Source: Lepiota brunneoincarnata (lineage: Eukaryota; Basidiomycota; Agaricomycetes; Agaricales; Agaricaceae). Taken from it: 64,000 nucleotides of DNA. The translations under genes were made by a program, and so were the position numbers. The stretch spans positions 806,001 through 870,000 of the forward strand of contig JAEBUN010000009.1 in assembly GCA_023014365.1 (NCBI GenBank), in the 5' to 3' direction. This document shows positions 47,720 through 57,832 of this stretch, piece after piece. Position 1 is the stretch's first letter. The number at the start of each line of letters is the position of its first letter. The notes beneath the pieces are model-generated. The model was given only the letters and a program-made list of their open reading frames with translations, had not been told where the DNA came from and did no database searches.

Positions 47720-49022
47720 TCAGGGAAGTCTTGAGCATTCATCACCTTCAACTCGGCCATATCCTTCAAATCGGGTGCTGTCTTGCTCAGGTATGACTAG
47801 TAGCTCTGCATCCACCAATATCTTGCGGAATATTTGGGCATGCAAAGAGGATGGCGCGTATCTCGGGGGCAACACGCTCGCTATACCTAGCAGAGAACAT
47901 TCGAACCCCTATAACCTGGAGCCTCGCCCATCCTGGTGAGGAATCCGCAAGGTCCGACAACTTGCGGGTGCGCTGGGGGGTCGGGTACGAAAAGAAAACA
48001 TGAGTCGGGGTTGGGAAGATCTTCATGAACATAGCGAGGTTGAGCGGGCTGAGGAGTTGATGTTCGAGAGTGAGATACTTGAGTAGAGGATATTTTCCAA
48101 CACCTGGTAGGGAATTGCGGCGAATCTTTAAGGAGGTGGTAGCTATCGCTAGCGACATTCCAACTGAGGGACTCGAGTTTAGGCGTACCGACGGACAAGA
48201 GGAAACGAGGACCAGTAGGTCCCATCACTGAAAGCTCCAGGTGACGAAGCTTGGGCAGCTCGACACAGGAGTGGTCGCGATGAATCGGCCATGAGTTGCC
48301 ATCGATATAGCCATGAAGTGATAAACTAGGTCAGATTGGATGGCACTTGAAGGATCTCCACAAGTTTGTCGAAACGGAGCCTAAATCCTCGCCCAACGCC
48401 AACGAGACGCAGAATCGTGATGTTTGTCAAGGGGGGAATACACCGAAGAGCTTCCAATTCGACGGAAATGAGCCTCGGCAAACCCCCTTTGAACGTCGAG
48501 TGAATGTTTATACGATCATCTGGGGTAACAACGAACGGAGTAAGTTCTCTTGCACTGCCATGTACTCCAACATGGGCGCGCAATCGTTCCAGCAACGGTG
48601 CTCCTGCATGCTCGAACAATTGAAGGATATGATAGACGTTCACTTCGCGATAGGTGAAGATGAAAAGGACTCCGGAACTGATGAACTCGAGGGACGAATA
48701 TTGCGTTGAGTACACCCTTGATAAAAGCGGCGTCCACATTTCCCGTCCGATCAGCATCGTATAAGTCGATGCGGACGTCGACCGGTGTGGCGCCGGAACG
48801 GGCTAGCCATTCTTCTACGCAGGGGATGGAATCTGGTGAAAAGAGTGTTATGGTAGACCACAGGCGGTGAGTCGCGATCGTAACCTGTCGCCAGTGTCTG
48901 CAGATATGGGACAGTGTCACTTGAAAAGGCAAGATACGCTTGAATCGTCGGATTGTCCGAGTGTGAAGAAAAATGTCGGAGAGAATCTCGGGCGGTAAAT
49001 TGTTTACCATAGGGCTCGACAT
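47720..49022 (-). pseudogene. F-box / leucine-rich-repeat-type protein, broken by several frameshifts
   Basis: Minus-strand F-box gene of the large basidiomycete family. The start (ATG 49022) and F-box are clear (NLPPEILSDIFLHTRTIRRF, then LSHICRHWRQVTIATHRLW), followed by LRR-like text: RLISVELEALRCIPPLTNIT, ELPKLRHLELSVMGPTGPRF, PKLESLSWNV, YPLLKYLTLEHQLLSPLNLA and ARLQVIGVRMFSARYSERVA. The end is probably CSRLP at 47720. No single frame connects them. Shifts are needed near 48668 (extra C after FRS), at about 48328 (extra T after SNLT, making an immediate TAG), near 48125 and near 47826. Each segment is otherwise well preserved. F-box proteins recruit substrates to SCF ubiquitin ligases, and the substrate is unknown. 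The intact F-box-like gene at 49322-50314 lies next upstream on the same strand. Confidence 0.75.
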
Positions 49023-49321
49023 TGGGTATCTGGATTGCTGGTCTGGTCTGGCCGCTAGGTTAAATACCGGCTGCGGTTTATTAGCGCAGTGACTGTGAGT
49101 CATTCGCAGCATAAGGGTCCATGACACCCTACAGCTGTTGTCTGCGTGACCGCAGCCAGAGTGGGAAAAAGTGGGCTATTGATTGGCAGGCAGGCTTGAT
49201 TTCAACCTCGGTCGGCTTTCTGTCTAATCAACAAAGGTATCTATAAGAACAGACACTTGTACTACAGTGGGACGATATCTACCAAGGGCGACTCTTGCAA
49301 TGTTCTGGAATCCGTCTCCTT

Positions 49322-50314
49322 TCAATGTGCATCATCTATCTCCATCTCTGTGCCGGAACATTTCTTGCGTTGAACCATATCCCAAAAGTCTACTGGTTGC
49401 CCACCGCATCGCAATCCCTTTGTGTCTTTCCACTCATCCCTCCATTCCCCAACCTCGCCCTCGACGAGCACAATTCTAGAATCTATTTCCCGAATCCCCG
49501 AGACCAACATCCAGATGCTGGACTCCCTCAGCGAAACGGGTGAGGTCCTCAACAATCCACCAAAAACGCCAACCACCACCATCTTCAATTCCTTCCTCGT
49601 CGACAACAGATAAGCGATCTCTTCTGCAAATAAAACATCGTTATCCTCGTTGGAATCCGCGCGCCGGGCAAGTTGCAAGTGCGTCAGGTTCGGGGCGTAG
49701 TTGAGCGCGGCGATAATTGACAGTGGCGACTGCCACGTGTTGCTGGGTTCACAAATCCGGAGGTGCGTGAGAGAGGTCGAAAAATAGGTGGGGAGAAGCG
49801 GGGGTGTGAACGGATCGCGGGTATAGAGATCCTCAAAAGACTGGACCGTCAAGTCCGTTGGCCCGTCCTGATGAAGAGTTACAGGTGGAGATGTGCTAAT
49901 ATAGCAGCAAGATGGCGCTGCAAGTGTGCGCATGGAAGTGCATCCAGCAACAATTTGCCGAAGTTGTTGCTCAATGGTCGGAGTAAAATACTCGGGTTCC
50001 CAAGTTATGGCCAGCCTCTTGACGTGGCTTAGGAGGTGCGAGGACCTAGGAGAGGACGCCGTGCGATAGAGGAGGGCAACGGTCTGAGGATTATCTAGGA
50101 CGATGGCCCGATAGACGATAATGTTGACGAATTGTTTAATAATTCGGGATATTAGGGCAAGGTCTCTAGGGCGGTCGTTGGAGAGGGCGAGTTCTAGGAT
50201 ATTGATGATGATTTCTGCGGGAAGGTTGTGCAACAGTGGAGGCGCTTGCGTCCCCAGCAACGATAGCGAGAAGGCCCTCCGCCTCGTCGCGGTTACAGAG
50301 AACGTCAGAGTCAT
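49322..50314 (-). CDS. F-box-like protein, single exon
   Basis: A single uninterrupted 330-codon frame starts with ATG at 50314. Residues about 28-70 look like a divergent F-box (LLHNLPAEIIINILELALSN, then DLALISRIIKQFVNIIVYRA). It is followed by text typical of fungal F-box proteins (LLSHVKRLAITWEPEYFTPT, LTHLRICEPSNTW, YAPNLTHLQLARRAD). The C-terminal part has a possible globular end (VVVGVFGGLLRTS, IWMLVSGIREIDSRIVLVEG). No intron is needed, which contrasts with most genes of the window. It probably acts as a substrate adaptor for an SCF ligase. It neighbours a broken F-box/LRR gene, but the sequences are not close copies. Confidence 0.7.
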   Translation of the reverse strand: MTLTFSVTATRRRAFSLSLLGTQAPPLLHNLPAEIIINILELALSNDRPRDLALISRIIKQFVNIIVYRAIVLDNPQTVALLYRTASSPRSSHLLSHVKRLAITWEPEYFTPTIEQQLRQIVAGCTSMRTLAAPSCCYISTSPPVTLHQDGPTDLTVQSFEDLYTRDPFTPPLLPTYFSTSLTHLRICEPSNTWQSPLSIIAALNYAPNLTHLQLARRADSNEDNDVLFAEEIAYLLSTRKELKMVVVGVFGGLLRTSPVSLRESSIWMLVSGIREIDSRIVLVEGEVGEWRDEWKDTKGLRCGGQPVDFWDMVQRKKCSGTEMEIDDAH

Positions 50315-50826
50315 TGAGGTCTAGGAGAGATAAGAAATCTAGGTGAAGCGATGCAGATAGGGTCTATATGAAGGATTCGGCTAGGGCGAGGCAGGCTGCG
50401 TGGAGAGTATAAATTTTCGGACCGTTGGCAACATAAGCATTACGGCTGCCGAAATATCGCGCTCAAGTCGGCTTTGGCCCAAGATGACATCAAGAGTTAT
50501 GTATAGCTTACGGGATGCTTGACCACACATGAGGACAAGCAGTGAGCACCCTCCTATCTGCCTTGGAGCCTATGTGGTGTCCAGATGATGTGGACTGAAG
50601 GTATCATCGAGTCCGTTTCAGTCGCGGTTAGTTTCGAGGCCTGGCGCCGTGAAGTATGTGTGATAAGGACCTGGGAACTGATGCTGAATAGCATGTTTAG
50701 ATAGGAGAGATAAGAGAAGAAGGCGTTTATTATATGAAGATTCTGATACGCTGTTCGCCAAGACGGCTACACTGAAGCAGGCCGGACAAAGGAGCCTCAC
50801 TGGACCAGACGGTCAGTGGTCATTAA
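50315..50826. other. spacer between two minus-strand genes
   Basis: About 500 bases that should hold the promoter of the F-box-like gene and the 3' UTR of the deacetylase gene. No coding signal was seen. Confidence 0.5.
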
Positions 50827-52872
50827 TCAAGATGTCACATCAGTGGCTGAGCGGCTGGCCACATGCGCTTCTTTGCCTTTGACCCAGGTGCTTAATACAG
50901 CACCTTGTCGACTAAGAATCACGAAATCGGCATCGGCACCGGGTCGCAGTGTTCCTTTCTTGTTCTCGATACCAAGACATCTGAACAAAACGAAAAGAAG
51001 ACTTTGTGAGTGAACAAGCATTAAAGAAAATAGGGCAGCACCTACCTCGCGGGATTGTAGGTGGCACATTTGATAGCTTCTCCAAGGGAACATCCCGTGA
51101 ATCTAGAAAAGTTGCGCATACACTTGTCCAGTGTGACCACGCTGTACAACGAGGTTTCATAAAGGGGATTTATGAAATAGACGCCTGATTAGATCCGCAC
51201 CTTCCTGCGAGGATATCTGTTCCTTCAAGATACAGCTTTAGACCATCTTTGACGTAGCGATGACCATCGCGCCATTCATAAACGCCATCTTTGAGATGGG
51301 GGTCGAGAATTTTCTGAGCTGAAAGGGCATCCAAGATTCTAGGGATGGATAAACGATTTGAAGTATCAGAACAAGCTCACCATCCGTAATGAGAATGCAT
51401 CCTTCAGGGTGCGCAGAGTATGCGAGCTATCAAGACTTTCTCAGACAAGTGGGCTCAGGACATGTCAAGACAGGAGACGCACCCTAACAGAATTGGGGTG
51501 ACAATGGATGCCATCCACGATAACTCCATAGAATGGCCGCTCAAACTCCATATCAACGACTTGTCCTTTCTCAAGATGTAAGCTTTTCCTAATACCCCTT
51601 CGAGCTGTCGCATTTGATGACGCCGAATTTCCATTTGCTGCCACAGGCCCCTGCATTGAACTAGAGGTCTGCGGAGATGTCAAACTACCGGCCACCGAAG
51701 TAGACCCTTCCATAGCGTTCAAGACCCCATCTGACACTGGTGATCCAGTCCTAGTCTGATCACCCGACTCGGGTAGGGGTGAGATATGCGGGGAAGCACC
51801 CAAGAGACCGATGATGGAGGGATCTCGATGATGTAACTGAGGCATCGCGTTGAAAAGATGAGTTATGAGTTTTGCACCGTATCGGACAGCGTTGGTTGCC
51901 ACATCGGTGCTCGCAACACTAGGACCGAAACTCAGTCTGGAATAGGATTCTCCGGAGAAAGGGGCTTTACCTGTGACCGATAGAGAAAACTATACCGCGC
52001 TTGCTCAGATCCTTCATCGCGTCCATGACACCTGCAATTTCTGGGGCAGCAGTTATTAACCTGACGGCACCGTCGGATTCATTGCTCCCCATGAGCCAAT
52101 CTTCTTGGTGAGCGAGGTTGTCCGTACCATAGACTTCTTCAAAAGTCCTTGTTCCATCGGGTGCATCAAGAAGGAACGACGATGCGTGAATTCCTCGTTT
52201 CGAGTGTTCGATGAAAGGTCCCTCTGCATGCCACCCGAGAAAAGCAGCCGACGTCTCCGTCTGAAACGGACGCAGTAAGCTTAGGATCTTGGGATAATAG
52301 GACCTTTCTTGAGTCTGTCCGTTTGGGTGTAAGTTTGATAGCCGTAACGATGAGCAAAAAGCAGACGCACAATGACGGTGGGAAGCAGACTGACAAACGC
52401 TATGAGACGTCTCGCACCGTTTATCAAACTTGGAGGCAACTCACGATGTAACCCCTGTTTCTATTATCCTTTCGGCTACCATTCGTAAACCCTTCCTGTA
52501 CGCCTCATCGTCGCCTTCGTACACCGAAAAGTCAAAACCATAACCACCATTGAGCTGTAGGTCTATGAACCCCGGGCTGGTGGCAAAACAAGTTAGGGGC
52601 TATACGCCACCATTTGGAGCATAACAGACCTCAGAACATTCCCACCAAGGTCGACTATTCGCTCTGGCCTATTTCGCCGCGAATAAAAGACTTTCTGGAA
52701 AGTCTACATTGAGTGACGACAGCAACTCAACAAGCGGGACAAAATCTCCCACCTGAGCATCCAGAATGACACCACGTTGCTCGTCAATCCACAAGTCTTT
52801 CTCGATCAAACCGCCGTCTTCTTGAGGTAACAAGCAGTTGGTGAAACAGACGAGGTGGTTGGGCGAGGTCAT
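50827..52872 (-). CDS. N-acetylglucosamine-6-phosphate deacetylase
   Basis: This amidohydrolase removes acetate from GlcNAc-6-P to give glucosamine-6-P in amino-sugar (chitin) catabolism, in the cytosol. Ten exons (52872-52753, 52694-52630, 52576-52445, 52389-52367, 52307-51971, 51918-51483, 51426-51381, 51318-51201, 51141-51046, 50980-50827) total 509 codons (508 aa) in phase. Signature blocks: SPGFIDLQLNGGYGFDFS; HAEGPF near residue 140, with the metal-ligand Glu; SIGHSVASTDVATNAVRYGA; KLITHLFNAMPQLHHRDP; GVIVDGIHCHP; ILITDA; NFSRFTGCSLGEAI and the C-terminal KKGTLRPGADADFVILS. It is longer than bacterial NagA (about 380 aa) mainly because of a Ser/Thr/Gly-rich, low-complexity insertion (about 264-330) between the HLFNAMPQLHHR and GVIVDG blocks. 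No other GlcNAc catabolic gene (kinase, deaminase, transporter of the Ngt1 type) is adjacent, unlike the gene clusters known in some yeasts. Confidence 0.9.
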
Positions 52873-55800
52873 GGCAGGTGTGCAGAGAGATTCGGAACTG
52901 GGTCCGCCTTGAAACCTTAGGCCGGATTCTATTTGAGTCAGCAGTCACCACTCTTCCCCAGTTCGCATGGGACAGTATGATGCCGGATGCTGCTTGGCCC
53001 GGGCAAATATAGCAAAATTCAGTCGAGTGTCTCTACCACATGCACGTTCGCTGTCGGCGTTCGAATTCGCGCTGCAGATTCTGGCTGGGAAGACTGTCCG
53101 CACGTTTCTCGTGCTCTTTAGGCACATAAGAGAAGGTAGAACCATATGGATGGTAGACGACGAGAGCAGACCCTGTGACACCCTAGATGGTGCAGAGACA
53201 TGTGATCTTAGTGCCGAGTACCTTGCCCGGTGTCTCTCCATACTCTGCACCATTCTCAATAATGTACTTTCCCCAAGGAACAGGTTTTCCGCAGTGCCCT
53301 TCCCTTACTCTCCATTGCGAATTAAAACCGTAGCTCTCAGGGTGATCTGCAGAAAGTACCCCTTTTCATTGAAACATTCCCGGAATAAATATACCCCCGA
53401 ATTATTCGTCTTGTCGATGGTCCACGCCATCCTACTCAGTTGGTCTCAACAGGGGCCCCCTCCTAAGCCCTGCCCCTATTAACTAAAGTCTGTGTTTCCT
53501 GAGCAAGTGAACGTAAGAGGGATACTTGAAGCATCTCTCATCATCGCTCCCCTTCAGGTCCAACAGTCCAGACTCCCATTCCCAGGGAAATTTGGTCTTA
53601 CTCTTCTTAATGCAAGAGAAGCCCTACCCGGGTATATTCTTTTCTCTTGTTTCTACGTACTCGGGTAACACAATCAATCAACCAGTAGTATCTGCTTCGG
53701 TTGAATAACCGCAACCCAAGTCTTCCACACCTTTCTCTTCTCAGGGGTTCGTCGCCCCTCTAACTTTGTTGCATATTCAGGAACAGCCATTTGTTATGCC
53801 CGTCTCGCGTACCACCTCGCTGATTGATTTCGGAATTCGAGCGGTATACCGGGGAAGAACTTTATGCGCCTGATTTCTGCGTACTACATCTGATTCCAAT
53901 ATTGCTCGTTTCGGACTTGTCGGTTGGAGAACAATTGGCAGAGTCCGCGAACAATGTATTACTCTAATCGAGCAGATTTTAACTGATCCCCCCGGGCTGA
54001 AACCAATAAATTGAGCGTTTGAGAAACAAAGGGAGACGGACTATACCCGAAACAAAACAATGGTACCGGCAACGCGCATCACCTTGCGCACTGCTTCTCA
54101 GAGATTGTCACGATGTAGAAATAGTACTCACGCGGGTGAGAAAGCACAAACCACAGCTGAACGAATCAGCAACAAGTTTTTCTTAACACTCTAAAAGCGT
54201 TATCTCCGTCCTGATTTTCACGAAGCTCGCGAAGTTGAGGGAGACGCCTTTAGACAGGGACAACTGTTTCCTGACACTTCATTCTCTCTTGACACTTCAT
54301 TGACAAATAAAGAATAAAAAATAGATCTCTTGTTGTGGAGGCGCACAAGTGCCATGTCGCCTTGCTCGCTTCCCGTATGTTGTTTTGATTTCAATTGCTC
54401 TCCCAGACTAGCCGAGGTCACAAACATCACACTCGACTCCCCCTCAATTGGCTTGACAGCGGCAGCCCCCCCAGCAACAACAGAGCCTCATAAATCCCAC
54501 AGACATGCACCCACTCAATCGATGAAATAGCACAAACCTACCTACCTACCTAGGCGACCGTTCCCACCAAAACCACATGTTTATACGTTGTTACAGTCCC
54601 ACATACCCGCTGCTTGCCCCAAGGATGCCTATCTCAACCACGAAAAAATTTCCAAAGAAGCACACAATGTAAGCCACAGAGCAGTACCCGAATATGGGAT
54701 CCGGCTATTGGAGGGGAGGGGTACACGGGGTCCCTCCGCTCTCACACCCTCATTGCCCCCCGCCCTTCCGTCCGGGAGTGACCGACGCCTCTTGCTCAGG
54801 CCTCAGGGCTCGTGCGTCATTGTTATTATTCTACTTCGTGCCGGTCAGACCCAAAGCCGAACCCTGAAACATTAGACCACAAGGGGCAGACAAAGACTCA
54901 AGGGCCAGCTTGATGGTCAAGCGGTCACTGATCTGATAACAATATCCACCGCCTCAAAAGGGCCTCCGCCGCAGTGTTTGGGGTGTCCCGTCTAGCCCGT
55001 CTTGAGCGCATTCGAACGTCCAAAGTCCTGAATCCCAGTCCCACAAATACCCTCGCATTTTTCACATCACAAGATGGTGATCACGAATACCATGATCATC
55101 AACACTGCACTGTCTGTACATGTCGTGCCGTATGCCACTGATTGGTCGCCCTCGATTATGTTTAATGAAGAGGCCCCATTGGGGCGATTGCCAGGGAAAA
55201 CCCACGGGCATGGTCCAGGTGTCAAGCAACGCCAGATCCCAAGGGGTTGCCAGGGCGCTGTTGCGATCCAGCAACGCAACAAGATATCTAGCTCGCCCGT
55301 TGTCAGCTGGGAAAAAAAAAAGACAGCGAAACGGCGTCGAAAGACCACGCATAGACCTCATTAAAACCATGACAGGGCGCTGACCGGCACGGCGCCCAGT
55401 CAGAATGATTGTGACATATCGCTCATACGGATGCTTACCCGAAAATCGGTCCCTCAGCGGATTACTTTTTGTTCTGACAGCGAAAAAAAAAAAAGAATGT
55501 ATACCAAGAGCCCAACAAAGTACTCCACAACAAACATGTCCGAGTCTTACTAGTCGAGAAGAGTTTTTCAAGTATCAAATCGACAAAGGATGAGGAACAA
55601 GTAGGGTATATGCTATAGATATATGTATGCATGTTCTTACGATAATGATGATGGTGTATGAGGATAGGAGCCATAGGTAGTTAGATATCTGTTCAACACA
55701 TAAAGGGTGAGGGGAGAAGGAGGTGCCACCACCAATTTTAATATAGCGAAACGAGAAGGGGGAAGCCAAAGGCAGAGCAGAGAGACAAAGAAAGGGAGGA

Positions 55801-56059
55801 AGACTTCTTCATCTAGTGGTTTTCGCTTTGAGAAATCAAAACAAGGGGTATTCGACAAGGGAAGAAGGGGGAGAGAACAAAGAAACACGGGCGATAGAAA
55901 CAAAACGAAAAGCATTTTGAGGGCTCGGGGGGTCATCGCAACAATTATGAAAGAAGACTAGATGGTGATATGGTACGAAGGGGGGAGAAAAGGAGAGAAT
56001 AACAATAGTGGAGATGACCACTCGAAGATCCAGTGTTCATTTGGGATACCTCCAGCAGT
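52873..56059. other. 3.2-kb gene-free stretch
   Basis: No supported gene. The left part includes the deacetylase promoter. Around 54538-54552 there is a short CCTA tandem. Poly(A)/(T) runs occur near 55310, 55480 and 55650. The ORFs at 52967-53482 plus and 55062-55571 minus have no domain. The right 500 bases are AG-rich and probably the 3' UTR of the bZIP gene. Confidence 0.45.
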
Positions 56060-57832
56060 CTAGCAGATCTGGACCTCCCATTCACCGCCCTCGGCCCCGC
56101 CAGGTTGCGGCATGCTCTTTAGTGCAATGCGCACTCTTCGTTTTTGTCCCTGCCCCTGGGTGTCGGGTAATGAGAATTCACCACCACCGAGGCCGAAGCC
56201 CAAGTCTGCGGCAGATGCGGGAAGTGGATAGCTTAGACCGCTGAGATCGTTACCATTCTGCGACCCTGCACCACCATAAAGCATGCCAAAGTTCCCATCA
56301 AGCATCGAGGATAAGCCAAACTCGTTAACGGGGCCCCCGATGCCAAAGAAAGGATCGGAGCTCGTGGTGGGAGAGAAGGCGGAAGTTGATACGGAAGATG
56401 ATGATGCAGATGACAAGGACGATGGCGACGGTGCAGAATATGTACCATCGCTGCGAATGTGGTCCGAGTCCCACAATGACGAAGAGGATGATGCTCCCGG
56501 AGAAGTTGCCCTTGAAGAGGCCGAAGAGGACGGATGAATCCTGACCCGGATCTTGCCATTCTGTGAGGGAGTGGCATCGAAAGAGATATCCAAATTGCCG
56601 AGGGCGCCAACATCTTCGGTATCGATATCGGAGGAGAACTCGAGTCTGCGGGTAGTTGAGGCGGCGGAAAGCTTGCGATGATGATCATCAGTGTCAAGTT
56701 CCATGATGGAGGCAGTGGAACGCGGCCAATCATAGTCACTAGGAAGATAGGAACCAAGATCGAAAGAGGCAGAAGCGGGTGGGGGGAGGGGTGTGGGTAT
56801 TGTGAAGCTAGTGGTTGTGGACTGCATCGGCATAGAAAGGAGGGTTGGCAAAGCGCATAGAAGGACCTGCTTAGTTTGCGGTTAAGCATGTGGAGGAAAC
56901 AGGCTATTTTGAGCTTACCATCAAACCAAGACTGGCACCGGACTTGTTCGGGGAAGGCACGTTTAGAGAGGAGCGCGCGGGTGATGAGAGTGGAAAGTTG
57001 CCGTCAGAAGCCTCGACTTTGACAGGTGCCTCTTGGTGCAAAGAAGCAGAAGCCTGGTTGGCTAACTGAGTACTAAGCTCGCGTTCGCGATCCCTTGCGG
57101 TGGCCAGTTCAGCCTTGAGCTGCTCGACCTCGGAAGCAAAGTTCCTATCAGCCGGGCTTTGAGTGAGCGCCAGGAGACGGGCGTTCTCACTCTCGAGCTC
57201 AGCAACGCGGCTGTGTGAGCTAAAATGAGCCTGGACCGCATTGCACAGAGAAAGACAACGTACTGTTCCATTAGCTCGAATTCTTCGCGCTTGCGTTGCC
57301 TGCTAAGGAAAGCAGCGGCGCGATTCTTGACGAGGCGTGCCTCACGCTTGGTGAGGCCGCTAACGTCTGGAGGGATAAAATCTTTGGACGAGATGCGCTC
57401 GCCGTGTGCACGGGGCTTTTTCGCCGGTGCGGGGGTTGGGCTTGCAGAGCGTTTGTGGCTCTGGGGCGCTGGCTGTGGATTTGGGGAGACGGAGGGTGTG
57501 CGAGTGGCTGGGGTGGGTTTTGTTGTGAGAGAGGGGGCAGGGGAGGGCGGGGAATGGAGGTCGAAGAGCTGATGGGTGGACATGCAGGCGTCGGGGAGTG
57601 CGTCGGGGGACATGCGAGACTTGAGGATGCGCTGAGGCTGGACAGGGGACGAGGTGGAGGGGAGAGAGGGGGGTGGGGAGGGCATATGAGAGTAGTAGGC
57701 AAAGTGGGGATCAGGGTGGATGTCCCACTGTTGATCAGGCATAGCGGGAGAGAGCGGAGAGAGGATGGGTGCGTCGTTTGCAATGACCTGAGAGAGGGGG
57801 AGGGAGAGCTGGGAGGGCTGGGGGATGGCCAT
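56060..57832 (-). CDS. bZIP transcription factor with a hydrophobic segment after the zipper
   Basis: Three exons (57832-57264, 57210-56919, 56866-56060) give 556 codons (555 aa). Residues 1-150 are Pro/Ser-rich, with a basic patch. A bZIP basic region lies at about 163-184 (TKREARLVKNRAAAFLSRQR, then KREEFELME). The zipper follows at about 188-240 (RVAELESENARLLALTQ, then VEQLKAELATARDRERELST). The intron sits between basic region and zipper. After a Ser/Pro linker there is an uncharged hydrophobic stretch (SGASLGLM-VLLCALPTLLSM, about 279-299), split by the second intron. The C-terminal 250 residues are Ser/Thr-rich and acidic, with a short basic end (QKRRVRIALKS). The basic region looks nearest to the ATF6/HAC1-like unfolded-protein-response bZIP group. 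If the hydrophobic stretch is a membrane anchor, this would be an ER-tethered factor, but it is short and could be buried or act in activation. The exact orthology is not settled. Confidence 0.82.
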
